Below, one piece after another: positions 27,229-35,135 of a stretch of DNA of 64,000 nt. The stretch is from an uncultured Methanomassiliicoccus sp. (GTDB taxonomy: Archaea; Thermoplasmatota; Thermoplasmata; Methanomassiliicoccales; Methanomassiliicoccaceae). How positions within the stretch are numbered: position 1 is the stretch's first letter; the number at the start of each line of letters is the position of its first letter. The notes under the pieces are model-generated. The model was not told the DNA's origin. It was given only the letters and a program-made list of their open reading frames with translations, and searched no databases. The DNA lies in NCBI GenBank assembly GCA_905202485.1, contig CAJKRY010000002.1, positions 62,001-126,000 of the forward strand. The letters run 5' to 3'. The translations under genes were made by a program, and so were the position numbers.

Positions 27229-27983
27229 TCCTGAGCATGAGGGATATTTACAAAGAGTATCCCAAAGACGACGAAATCCTACAAGTTCTAAACGATATAA
27301 GTTTCGATGTCAAAGAAGGAGAACTTGTGTGTGTTCTAGGCCCATCTGGATGCGGAAAAACCACCCTGCTCCGAATCATAGCTGGATTAGTAGACAAAAC
27401 ATCAGGCAGCATAGTAGTAGACGGCGAAGAAGTCACCGGACCCGGACCAAACCGCGGAATGGTATTTCAGGATTTTGCATTGTTTCCCTGGAGAACTGTA
27501 CAAAGAAATGTAGAATTCGGACTGGAGATTAAGAAAATCCCTCCAGAAGAAAGAGCAAAAATCGCCACTCAGTACATACACTTAGTTGGTCTCGACGGGT
27601 TTGAAAAATCACATCCTTCCGAGTTATCAGGAGGAATGAAACAAAGGGTGGGAATTGCCAGAGCCCTTGCCAACAATCCGCATATACTACTGATGGACGA
27701 GCCATTTGGAGCGTTAGACTCTCAGACAAGAAATCAGATGCAGACGGAGCTGCTGAGGATTCAGGATGAGACTAAAAAGACGATTATATTTATCACACAT
27801 TCTGTAGACGAGTCTGTATTTCTTGCAGACCGCATTTTGATCTTAAGTGCAAGACCGGGCCACATAGTAAAAGAATACAAGATTGACTTGCCAAGACCAA
27901 GAGACAGGGGAGATTCAGACTTTATTACAATTAGAAAATCAATATTGTCTGACTTAGAGCAACAGCGGAAAGACCTTCTTTAA
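27210..27983 (+). CDS. ABC transporter ATP-binding protein (SsuB/TauB type)
   Basis: A 257-residue ATPase with Walker A GPSGCGKTT, signature LSGGMKQRVGIARAL, Walker B ILLMDEPFGALD and H-loop ITHSVDES. It powers the permease encoded just upstream. A gaggtgg ribosome site lies five bases before the ATG, inside the permease gene. Its stop shares a TTAA with the convergent regulator gene at 27980. Confidence 0.93.
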   Translation: MDGDEVILSMRDIYKEYPKDDEILQVLNDISFDVKEGELVCVLGPSGCGKTTLLRIIAGLVDKTSGSIVVDGEEVTGPGPNRGMVFQDFALFPWRTVQRNVEFGLEIKKIPPEERAKIATQYIHLVGLDGFEKSHPSELSGGMKQRVGIARALANNPHILLMDEPFGALDSQTRNQMQTELLRIQDETKKTIIFITHSVDESVFLADRILILSARPGHIVKEYKIDLPRPRDRGDSDFITIRKSILSDLEQQRKDLL

Positions 27984-28480
27984 AAGGTCTCATTCGCTGC
28001 TCTGCCAATTGCTTTTAAGATACTTTCTCTTGGAATTACGATTGAAACTGGTATCGTAAGAATTTTTTCAATTGTCGGAGCAACGATCGGAGCGCAGACT
28101 ATCGCAAGAGCTCCGTCACGTTCTGCCATAACTGCAGCGATGATTGCATCCTCCATGCTGTTTGCAGGATATTCCTTGACTAAAATTTCACGACCTTCAA
28201 TTTTGATTATTCTTTCTTCAATTTTATTCAAAACAGGCCGCGCGGCAATAACTCCAATGAAATTACCATACGGTTTATTTTCAATCCTGCGTATTGCCCG
28301 TATGATTTCTCTGACAGTGCGAAGATTTGGTTCCCTGGACTCGCTCATCAGTTTATAAATTGTAGATGTTGATAAGCCTGTTTTAGAACAAAACTCATTA
28401 ACGCTCATCTGAAGATCTTCTTCCAGAATCTTCTTCAAAGAGTTTCTGAAGCCTCCTTCTTCTCGTACAATTCCAGCCAT
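27980..28480 (-). CDS. Archaeal HTH regulator with C-terminal sensor-like domain
   Basis: A 166-residue protein. Residues 15-65 are an XRE-like helix-turn-helix (MSVNEFCSKTGLSTSTIYKLM). The C-terminal ~100 residues, with GVIAARPVLNKI and DAIIAAVMAERDGALAIVCAPI, form an alpha/beta domain seen with HTH motifs in methanogens; its ligand is not known to me. It is the last gene of a possible minus-strand unit after thioredoxin and thioredoxin reductase, and convergent with the ABC ATPase. Confidence 0.75.
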   Translation of the reverse strand: MAGIVREEGGFRNSLKKILEEDLQMSVNEFCSKTGLSTSTIYKLMSESREPNLRTVREIIRAIRRIENKPYGNFIGVIAARPVLNKIEERIIKIEGREILVKEYPANSMEDAIIAAVMAERDGALAIVCAPIVAPTIEKILTIPVSIVIPRESILKAIGRAANETF

Positions 28481-28505
28481 AAGTTCGCTTTCGAGAGACG
28501 TTGTT

Positions 28506-29390
28506 TCACCTCAGTGCAAATTTAGCGGCATTGTCGCCGGCAATACAGCCCTGACCAACTGCTCTAGCTATCTGGTATGGTTTGCCGGTTACATCACCAC
28601 AGGCATAAACTCCATTAAGTGAAGTCTTGCAGTCTGCATCCACAGGAATTCTTCCGTCGATGTCCGGCATAATGTCGAGATCAAGAGCCAGCTCCATTGA
28701 GCCTTTAGCACCTAGTGCTATAAAGACTCCATCCGCAGCTAAGCTACTGCCATCCTCTAATTTAATTCCTGCAACCCTGTTTTCACCAGTGATTTCCACC
28801 ACTTTGGCATCAACCAGCTTAATTGAAGTTTGTTTTATCTTATCAAACATATATTGAGATACAAATCTAGATGAAGACGCCCAATAAACTTCAGAGGCAT
28901 ATTCTGATAATAAAAGTGCAGATTCTCCAGCTTCGCTTCCGTCTCCTACAACACAGACTGTCTTATTTTTATAAAATCCAGCGTCGCATGAAGCACAGTA
29001 TGAAACACCTTTGCCGAAGAATTCTTTTTCTCCGGGCACCCCCAGTTTCTTACGGGACACTCCGACTGCCAAGACAACTGACTTTGAAAGAATTGATTTT
29101 CCATTGTCAGTATTTACTACAAAGTTATCATCTTTTTTCTCAAGGGATGTGACTTCTTCTTCAAGAAATAAAGTACCAAAACTCTTTACCTGTTCCAAAC
29201 CAATGTTTAAAAGATCCTGCCCGGTTGCAGATTTAATGCCGAAATAGTTTTCAATGTCTGCTTTCCAGAGCGCAGACTCTGTTAATTTCCCTAGGAGGGT
29301 AACGTTTGCTTTCCTGCGTGAAGCATGAATAGCTGCCTGAAGTCCAGCCGGGCCTGCTCCAATAATCGTTACATCTGCTGTGGAATCCAT
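28506..29390 (-). CDS. trxB: Thioredoxin-disulfide reductase
   Basis: A flavoprotein of about 294 residues with FAD motif VTIIGAGPAGLQAAIHASR, redox-active YCASCDAG (CxxC), a second nucleotide motif VCVVGDGSEAGESALLLSE and C-terminal YACGDVTGKPYQIARAVGQG. It reduces thioredoxin, encoded directly upstream. The nucleotide motif departs from the usual NADPH form (GGGxSA), so the electron donor may be NADH or F420H2. The start at 29390 (MDSTADVTIIG) is preferred to 29423, which would add a non-homologous leader. Confidence 0.92.
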   Translation of the reverse strand: MDSTADVTIIGAGPAGLQAAIHASRRKANVTLLGKLTESALWKADIENYFGIKSATGQDLLNIGLEQVKSFGTLFLEEEVTSLEKKDDNFVVNTDNGKSILSKSVVLAVGVSRKKLGVPGEKEFFGKGVSYCASCDAGFYKNKTVCVVGDGSEAGESALLLSEYASEVYWASSSRFVSQYMFDKIKQTSIKLVDAKVVEITGENRVAGIKLEDGSSLAADGVFIALGAKGSMELALDLDIMPDIDGRIPVDADCKTSLNGVYACGDVTGKPYQIARAVGQGCIAGDNAAKFALR

Positions 29391-29448
29391 CAAAATATGA
29401 AAAGATAAGTGTGTATTATACACTTGTCCTTGGTTTTTTACAAATAGG

Positions 29449-29841
29449 CTAATTTTTCTCGATTAATGGACGCAGGTATGCAAGAATCTCATCTTTCGGC
29501 CTGAGACCAATGAGTCTATTGACCAGCCTGCCGCCTTTGTAAACGAGAAGCGTGGGAATTGATTCTATTTCAAACCGCATAGCCGTCTGCTGGTTCTGAT
29601 CAGTATCCAGCTTGCCGAATGCAACCTTTCCTTTCAGATCTGCAACCAGCTCATCGATTATAGGTCCCATTGCTCTGCAGGGTTTGCACCAAGGCGCCCA
29701 GCAGTCAATAACTACGACATCGTACCTGTTCACGACATCCAAGAAATTAGCATCTGTTGTCTTGATAGGAGCTGTTGGCCATTCTGCCTCTTTCATTAGC
29801 TCTTTGAGTTTCTTCTCACGGATAGCCTCTAACTCATCCAT
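29449..29841 (-). CDS. trxA: Thioredoxin
   Basis: A 130-residue thioredoxin with active site WAPWCKPCRAMGP and the cis-proline segment ESIPTLLVYKGG. An extra N-terminal helix of about 30 residues (ELEAIREKKLKELMKEAEW) precedes the fold. It sits one gene upstream of its reductase. It ends in TAG, one of only two genes here that do; reading through would add about 11 residues before a TAA. Confidence 0.93.
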   Translation of the reverse strand: MDELEAIREKKLKELMKEAEWPTAPIKTTDANFLDVVNRYDVVVIDCWAPWCKPCRAMGPIIDELVADLKGKVAFGKLDTDQNQQTAMRFEIESIPTLLVYKGGRLVNRLIGLRPKDEILAYLRPLIEKN

Positions 29842-29933
29842 ATTCCTAGTATGGTCTCCCCTGATTAAATGGTTTTTTTATATACCAGGCGATAGTTTAA
29901 GATAGTGAAAGCAATATTCTGCTGGGATGGCGC

Positions 29934-30197
29934 ATGCTTGAGGAAGCCTCAGAATTAATGGGATTGCAGGTTTACACATCTGCAGGAATCTATCTAGGAA
30001 ATGTCACAAATCTGGTTATAGATATCGATAAGAAGAAAGTAGAAGGATTGTTCATAAATGAGACTAATCCGCTCCTTGTCGAAGAGTCTAAAGCAGTGAG
30101 TGTACCTTTCAGATGGATACAGTCTATTGGAGACATCATCATCCTTAGATACTTCCCAAAGAGAGTTAGCAGCAAAAAACCAGCAGCTAAAATCTAA
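29934..30197 (+). CDS. PRC-barrel domain protein
   Basis: An 87-residue single-domain protein (MGLQVYTSAGIYLGNVTNLVIDIDKKKVEGLF) with a basic tail KRVSSKKPAAKI that could touch RNA. It resembles the protein encoded at 22588. A gggatgg stretch lies before the ATG. Function unknown beyond the fold; it is convergent with the HD-domain gene, with one base between the stops. Confidence 0.82.
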   Translation: MLEEASELMGLQVYTSAGIYLGNVTNLVIDIDKKKVEGLFINETNPLLVEESKAVSVPFRWIQSIGDIIILRYFPKRVSSKKPAAKI

Positions 30198-30198
30198 A

Positions 30199-30732
30199 TT
30201 AAGTTTCTAACAATAAATCGAGATCTATACAACATAGACTCGATAACTCATTATGCATAGCCAGTATGCGATCTGCTGTGCTTTCATGCCCTTTTGAGAT
30301 TTCTTTATCCATCTTATCTTTTGATTTAACAAGTGTTGTGCCTGAGACTAAGTTATCTGCATGACATACGATTTTCTCTTCCAGAGTTGAAGGCATGTAG
30401 TCTGCTAAAGGAAGGCCGATTTCTTGTGCTTCTTCCTTTGTGAAACCGGCTCCGGTATGCTTGCGTACAATATTTACAACAGAATCTGGAATACCTTGAC
30501 CGCGCAGCAGATCTGCACCGTATGATGCATGCATTAATCCATGTGTTTTTGAGCGGCCGATGTCATGCAGTAATGCTCCTGCAGTCACAAGCGGTATGTC
30601 TGCGTTGCATCTCTCTGCAATTTTAATCGCCACATCAAGCACTTTGTATGAATGGTCTATAACATTCTGAGAGACATGATAAGAGTGTAAGAGTTGTACA
30701 CAGTCTTCCTCAGTCGGAATCTTTGATGACAA
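30199..30732 (-). CDS. HD-domain phosphohydrolase
   Basis: A protein of about 177 residues with the HD metal-site pattern: HSYKVLDVA, then LLHDIGRSKTHGLMHASYGADLL and VRKHTGAG. HD proteins hydrolyse phosphomonoesters or phosphodiesters of nucleotides. The frame extends far upstream inside trm56 without homology, so the start is probably the TTG at 30732, overlapping the trm56 stop. This coupling hints at a tRNA- or nucleotide-related task; substrate unknown. Confidence 0.8.
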   Translation of the reverse strand: MSSKIPTEEDCVQLLHSYHVSQNVIDHSYKVLDVAIKIAERCNADIPLVTAGALLHDIGRSKTHGLMHASYGADLLRGQGIPDSVVNIVRKHTGAGFTKEEAQEIGLPLADYMPSTLEEKIVCHADNLVSGTTLVKSKDKMDKEISKGHESTADRILAMHNELSSLCCIDLDLLLET

Positions 30733-31237
30733 CGTTCTTCCCTCTTTCACATGGAATGACAGTTGTTTTACCTTCAAAATCTTTCTGAAGCGCTTGCCTG
30801 TCCTGATATCTGTCCAAGAATACAGCGAGCGCCGCAACTTCAGAGTGCGGTTGATTTCCCACACCGATGTTGTAATCAGCCCATTGATAAACTTCTGGAG
30901 GCACTTTTTCAGCACCTACTACAATCAGCATTTTATTTCTAACGTCCGCTTTCACTTGAGGAATACCGTCGTCGATATGAGTGCCATACATCGTCAGGTG
31001 CACTTTGACGCCATCGAACTTGCGCATAAAGTCTCTCCACTTTGTGCCGGTTTCAATGGTAAAATCACCGCCAAAACGATCGACTACCGAACGGATGCTG
31101 TTTTCCAAAACCTCATCTTTTGTAGATACAAAAATACCCTTTGCCCCAAAGGCTCTAGCAGTAAGCGCAACGTGTGTTGTGATTCTTTTATCGCGCTCGG
31201 GACGATGCCCAAGACGCAGGATGTAAATTTCCTGCAT
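30710..31237 (-). CDS. trm56: tRNA (cytidine(56)-2-prime-O)-methyltransferase (aTrm56)
   Basis: A SPOUT-class RNA methylase of about 175 residues. It has YILRLGHRPERDKRITTHV at the N-terminus, then the knot region VVGAEKVPPEVYQWADYNIG and NQPHSEVAALAVFLDR. It methylates the ribose of C56 in the T-loop of tRNAs. The MQEIYIL start at 31237 is preferred. It follows the HTH gene after eight bases and overlaps the HD gene. Confidence 0.93.
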   Translation of the reverse strand: MQEIYILRLGHRPERDKRITTHVALTARAFGAKGIFVSTKDEVLENSIRSVVDRFGGDFTIETGTKWRDFMRKFDGVKVHLTMYGTHIDDGIPQVKADVRNKMLIVVGAEKVPPEVYQWADYNIGVGNQPHSEVAALAVFLDRYQDRQALQKDFEGKTTVIPCERGKNVVIKDSD

Positions 31238-31245
31238 CTTAAGAT

Positions 31246-31743
31246 TCACTCCTTCAGACGTTCAATTCTGTGACCGCGATAATCAAGGCGGACCGAACGC
31301 TTAACCAAGCTTCGCAGCATCGTTGAGGTTATGCCCATCTTTTCAGCAATATCTCCAGCAAAACGCCCTTCCGGTCCGACCTCATCATAGAGCTCTTTTT
31401 CAAGTTTCTCAAAATCTGCTTCAGACATCATTGCAACAGCCAATACATCTGATATTTCATATACCGGCCATGATGCATTGATGTGAAAAGAAGTATAGTA
31501 TGTGTGGTAAGCTTTTTCAGGGAACGATCCGCTTGTTGACTGCCACCGCGTTTCCACCAGCTTCATTTTTTCAAAGAACTTGAGGGCTTCGGCACCATCT
31601 TCGCCAAACTTTTCCTCAATATCTTTAACAGTACGCCATTCGAGGGTCACCTCTTTCAACACGTCCCGCTTTATGCTGGTATCTACGGCCCGCAACATTG
31701 GAACAAGCTCCGAGGGCTCGTTGATTACCTTAATTCTATTCAT
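31246..31743 (-). CDS. Winged-helix regulator upstream of trm56
   Basis: A protein of about 165 residues with two winged-helix-like segments, one near residues 20-60 (LKEVTLEWRTVKDIEEKFG) and one near the C-terminus (AGDIAEKMGITSTMLRSLV). It looks like an archaeal ArsR/MarR-style regulator. The start MNRIKV at 31743 has a GGTGGTGG ribosome site; ATGs at 31755 and 31815 are less likely. A tatatat element lies about 25 bases upstream. It is the first gene of the regulator-trm56-HD unit. Confidence 0.75.
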   Translation of the reverse strand: MNRIKVINEPSELVPMLRAVDTSIKRDVLKEVTLEWRTVKDIEEKFGEDGAEALKFFEKMKLVETRWQSTSGSFPEKAYHTYYTSFHINASWPVYEISDVLAVAMMSEADFEKLEKELYDEVGPEGRFAGDIAEKMGITSTMLRSLVKRSVRLDYRGHRIERLKE

Positions 31744-31975
31744 AGCCACCACCATTATGCTATCTGAATATATATTGTTGACGACGGTTATAGGATGTTG
31801 AAACAAAAATAACAAATAAAAAAGAATAGGAAAAACTAGCTGTAGCGATCATCGTTTTAAGATAAAATATGAAAAAGTCATAAATAATATTATTACATAC
31901 ATGTTAAAATTTTTCTATCACAGTACAAAGTGTTCATCGCTACCCTTATATCTTACTTTACGTTATCCTCAAACG

Positions 31976-32170
31976 ATGAAGAAAGCCAAACCAAAGAAGG
32001 TAAAATATCAGTGCATATGGGATGGTAGACTCTTTAACTCAGAAGAAGAAGCCTTGAACAAAAGCTTTGGTCCGATGCAGCCTTTCCAAGAGGGCCACGA
32101 CAAGTATCCACCAAAAGGATTCTTTGGAACTGTTGTATGGCGCAAAGGGGACCGCAACGTCCACAAGTAA
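31976..32170 (+). CDS. Small basic protein of unknown function
   Basis: A 64-residue protein starting MKKAKPKKVKYQCIWDGRLF. It is rich in lysine and aromatic residues, has one cysteine and no membrane segment. I do not recognise it. The frame opens at 31901, but the first 25 residues look non-coding, and tatatctta about 30 bases before 31976 could be its promoter. The sequence (FNSEEEALNKSFGPM and PKGFFGTVVWRKGDR) is compositionally protein-like. Confidence 0.6.
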   Translation: MKKAKPKKVKYQCIWDGRLFNSEEEALNKSFGPMQPFQEGHDKYPPKGFFGTVVWRKGDRNVHK

Positions 32171-32340
32171 GTCCGTATTTACAACGTTATGTAAATTAGA
32201 TTTCTAGCTATTCTAATCGTAGATTTAGTTCTACGTTTAGAATTCAGCATTATAAGAATTTAACATAAAGTGCATAAAAGAAAATATGCACCAAATCTAA
32301 TATATTGCCAAAGTATTCTAGTATTGCCGGGTAAAAGCTC

Positions 32341-32655
32341 ATGACAGGTAACAATGCAATAACAAAAAGGCTGGAAAATGAAGTCAGCCTCCTAGAACGT
32401 CATGTTAAAATGCTGAAAACAATAAAAGAAAACGAACCGATCGGAATAATTAGACTGGCGGAGTTGCTGGGTCACCCGCAGCACAAAGTAAGATACTCAC
32501 TAAGAATTTTAGAACAGGAAGGACTTATCCTGCCGTCTCCAGACGGTGCCATTACCACAGATAAATTTGATGAATTTATGACTGACCTTGACAAATTATT
32601 AGATGATATGGAAAGGGCAGTTAACAGACTGAAGATTGAGCTAAAGTCTCCATGA
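32341..32655 (+). CDS. Small winged-helix DNA-binding protein
   Basis: A 104-residue protein with an N-terminal helix, a winged helix at about residues 30-75 (IIRLAELLGHPQHKVRYSLRILEQEGLI) and a C-terminal coiled-coil-like helix (FMTDLDKLLDDMERAVNRLKIEL). Such small archaeal regulators act as dimers. Targets unknown. It lies alone between AT-rich spacers, about 120 bases before tRNA-Asn. Confidence 0.75.
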   Translation: MTGNNAITKRLENEVSLLERHVKMLKTIKENEPIGIIRLAELLGHPQHKVRYSLRILEQEGLILPSPDGAITTDKFDEFMTDLDKLLDDMERAVNRLKIELKSP

Positions 32656-32777
32656 TTTTTACCATATCAAAATTAATCAACTGCACAAAAATAGAACATA
32701 TTGTTTTTAACTAGTACCGCTTTCAGAATTTTGAATATAAAATCTTAAATACCTGATGATTATTTGAGAGGCTACAG

Positions 32778-32872
32778 GCCGTCGTAGCTCAGCTGGTAGA
32801 GCGTATGACTGTTAATCCTCTCAAAGGGGAACAGTCATCATAAGGTCAACGGTTCGAACCCGTTCGACGGCG
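32778..32872 (+). tRNA. tRNA-Asn(GTT) with a short intron
   Basis: Acceptor stem GCCGTCG/CGACGGC, D arm, and T arm AACGG-TTCGAAC-CCGTT fold normally. The anticodon GTT is at 32811-32813. The anticodon arm TATGA/TCATA closes only if about 22 bases (about 32815-32836) are removed after position 37, the usual archaeal site. GACTGTT before and AACAGTC near the end of the intron can pair to form a bulge-helix-bulge for the splicing endonuclease. Without the intron the tRNA is 73 bases; CCA is not encoded. Confidence 0.92.
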
Positions 32873-32882
32873 CATTCATTTT

Positions 32883-33950
32883 TTATTTCTTGTTTGAGCT
32901 GAGTATAAATTCTGCAGCATGTGCGAGCATATCATACGTCTTTTCAAGCTCTTTTATCTCTACAAATTCATTCACCACATGTGCCAGCTGTGGGTCTCCA
33001 GGTCCGCAGATGAAGACATGCGGATTCACTCTTGCAAAATACGGCGCTTCTGTGACATACGGCATATCTACAACATCAGAATCGAGAAACTTGATGAGCT
33101 CTTCTGCAAGAGGATCGTTCAGATCTGATTCGAAAGCATCCAAAATCAATTCACTCGTCAGTTCATATGATTCTCCGCGCAGCCTGTTGACTATTAAATC
33201 TTGAACATCATGATAGGTTGTGGGTGGCTGATATCTTACATCAATTTCCACAGTACAAATGTCTGTGACAACGTTGTTCTTGTCTCCGCCGTGTATGGTG
33301 GTGATGCACATGGACATACCAGTCTTTTTTTGAGAGGATGCTTCCACCAGATCAAGCAGCCTGTCTATGCAGTAATGCATTTTTAAGATGGCATCTCTGC
33401 CCAGCCAAGGCTGGGATGCATGTACAGAGGTACCGTTGGTAACAATATTAAATCGGAAAAATCCTTTTTCTGTGTGAACCAGCTTAACAGAAGTCGGCTC
33501 GCATATGATGATTGCGGGAGCATTTTTCACCAGTTCCGATTCTGCTAGTAATTCCGCTCCGTACATCTGTTCTTCTTCATCCGTTGTAAAACAGATTGAG
33601 AATGGGATTTTTTCATTGACCAGATGTTCAGCGCATTCGATTATGGCTGCACATCCGCCTTTCATATCTGCAGATCCCCTGCCATAAATTTTGTTATCAA
33701 TTATCACAGCTTGCTCTGTGCTCCAGCCGGATCCTCTCGGCACTGTGTCTAGATGACCTGAAAATAAAATGCCTCCCTTGCCGTACGAAGCTGTCAGCAC
33801 CGGAAATGTATTTTCATTTAAGACTGCAACATCCATTCCGATCGAAGATAAACGGTCTGCGGCGTATCTGACAACATTCAGCAGGTCTGAATGAAGATCA
33901 CTCTCAATTAATACGAGTTCTTGAAGAGTCTTTGCTAAGCCATCTTTCAA
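32883..33950 (-). CDS. M20-family metallopeptidase/deacylase (ArgE/DapE-like)
   Basis: A 355-residue enzyme with the two-zinc site of M20 proteins: FSGHLDTVPRG, GRGSADMKGG, the catalytic TTDEEEQMYG, and a glutamate in IICEPTSVKLVHTEKG. A dimerisation domain sits in the middle. The family includes acetylornithine deacetylase, succinyl-diaminopimelate desuccinylase and carboxypeptidases; these cannot be told apart by eye. It ends 11 bases after tRNA-Asn, on the opposite strand. Confidence 0.88.
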   Translation of the reverse strand: MKDGLAKTLQELVLIESDLHSDLLNVVRYAADRLSSIGMDVAVLNENTFPVLTASYGKGGILFSGHLDTVPRGSGWSTEQAVIIDNKIYGRGSADMKGGCAAIIECAEHLVNEKIPFSICFTTDEEEQMYGAELLAESELVKNAPAIIICEPTSVKLVHTEKGFFRFNIVTNGTSVHASQPWLGRDAILKMHYCIDRLLDLVEASSQKKTGMSMCITTIHGGDKNNVVTDICTVEIDVRYQPPTTYHDVQDLIVNRLRGESYELTSELILDAFESDLNDPLAEELIKFLDSDVVDMPYVTEAPYFARVNPHVFICGPGDPQLAHVVNEFVEIKELEKTYDMLAHAAEFILSSNKK

Positions 33951-34262
33951 AAAATCTCCTCCGGAAAAATACGTTTAGACAGAACTGCACCATTCAAACA
34001 CTGCGATCTCAGCAATGTTGATTTTTTATGACCTGCGCGTAAGTTTAAATCGGTAATTGGGGTGCAGCATTTGGTCATCAAAGAATACACCAGCTTTTAG
34101 GCTATATACCTTCTCACAGATATTTCAGAGACGGATAAATTTGTAAACAATACTTTAAAAAAAATTGAACATATTTGATTCATCGCATAGTTTTTTTACG
34201 AAATGATACCAAAATCTTTACATCATTATACGTCTATTTCTAATATCGGAGGGTTATACAAA
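33951..34262. other. Intergenic region without a recognised gene
   Basis: About 310 AT-rich bases between the divergent M20 and small-protein genes. It contains T and A runs (34132-34160, 34190-34198) that may be promoter elements and a ggaggg ribosome site at its right end. I see no tRNA-like fold, repeat array or convincing ORF. A small RNA cannot be excluded. Confidence 0.5.
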
Positions 34263-34517
34263 ATGACCGATGAACGTGCAGAACGCAACGTCGAGTTTGA
34301 GACAGTAAGATCAGAGAAGATCCCCTTTGGAAAGAGTAACTTCATAGAAGTGGCCCGTAAAAAGGCGATCTCGAAAGACGGAGAAGAATCAGAGTTCATC
34401 TCTATATCCCGTGGCTACACTCTCCGCGATGGAACCGAGAGATATAAGAAGTCTGTAACTATCCCTGATGAGACTGAAATAAAAGAATTCATCGCAAACC
34501 AGGTTAGTTCGATCTGA
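34263..34517 (+). CDS. Small beta-rich protein, possibly PC4-like
   Basis: An 84-residue protein with a strong cggaggg ribosome site nine bases before the ATG. The pattern KIPFGKSNFIEVARKKAI, then FISISRGYTLRDGTERYKK and a C-terminal helix, reads as four beta strands followed by a helix, as in PC4/Whirly-like single-stranded DNA-binding proteins of some archaea. That link is a visual impression only. It overlaps the end of the convergent CYTH gene by 14 bases. Confidence 0.7.
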   Translation: MTDERAERNVEFETVRSEKIPFGKSNFIEVARKKAISKDGEESEFISISRGYTLRDGTERYKKSVTIPDETEIKEFIANQVSSI

Positions 34518-35031
34518 ATCCTTTTTCAAGGAGTTCCAGATACGAACTCCTAATTGTTTTTCTTAATTTTAATTTCTCCATTAATGCAAACAGTCTAGAT
34601 TTTGCTTCTTCAAGATCTTCGTCCTGAATTTCAAGCTCTACAAAAGTGCCTAAGTTTGTTACGTTATCGATTGCCACCTCTATGCCGTCCAGATCATATG
34701 TTTTCCTCTTTTTTTCAACGATGGCAGCCTGTTTGAAGCCGAGATTGCTGAGAATTTTCAGAAGTATTTCCGGCTCAGATATCGGTACTCCCAACTCTTC
34801 TCTGGTTTTAGTGTCTTTATCAAGTTTAGGGCCTTTATAGTGGAGAGTAAAGGAGCCGTTTTCGTCTCTGAGCCTCAGGGCCTCATCAGTCTCTGCAAAA
34901 TTTCTTGAGGGGTGTGCAAAGTAAGTGTCTTTCTGAAAGAGCGTATCTTTGAATCTAGCACCCAGAGTTGCAAGAATATTTTCCACCTCCGCCGGATTGT
35001 CGCAGGCAGACTTTATTTCAATTTCTAACAT
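34504..35031 (-). CDS. CYTH-domain protein (class IV adenylyl cyclase / thiamine triphosphatase-like)
   Basis: A 175-residue CYTH protein. The N-terminal MLEIEIKS is the ExExK metal and triphosphate motif, and later ALRLRDENGSFTLHYKGP and TREELGV supply the tunnel residues. CYTH enzymes act on organic or inorganic triphosphates; archaeal members are often annotated as CyaB-like, but triphosphatase activity is more common. It is divergent from the zinc-ribbon protease gene. Confidence 0.87.
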   Translation of the reverse strand: MLEIEIKSACDNPAEVENILATLGARFKDTLFQKDTYFAHPSRNFAETDEALRLRDENGSFTLHYKGPKLDKDTKTREELGVPISEPEILLKILSNLGFKQAAIVEKKRKTYDLDGIEVAIDNVTNLGTFVELEIQDEDLEEAKSRLFALMEKLKLRKTIRSSYLELLEKGFRSN

Positions 35032-35135
35032 ATGAATACAGATGCGTCAGGAAGTTAATGGAAGTTTCCAATAACTTTAACTTCCTCTTTCGATATAATG
35101 AGAAATGCAATAATCTTGCATTGTTTGTGAGAGCC

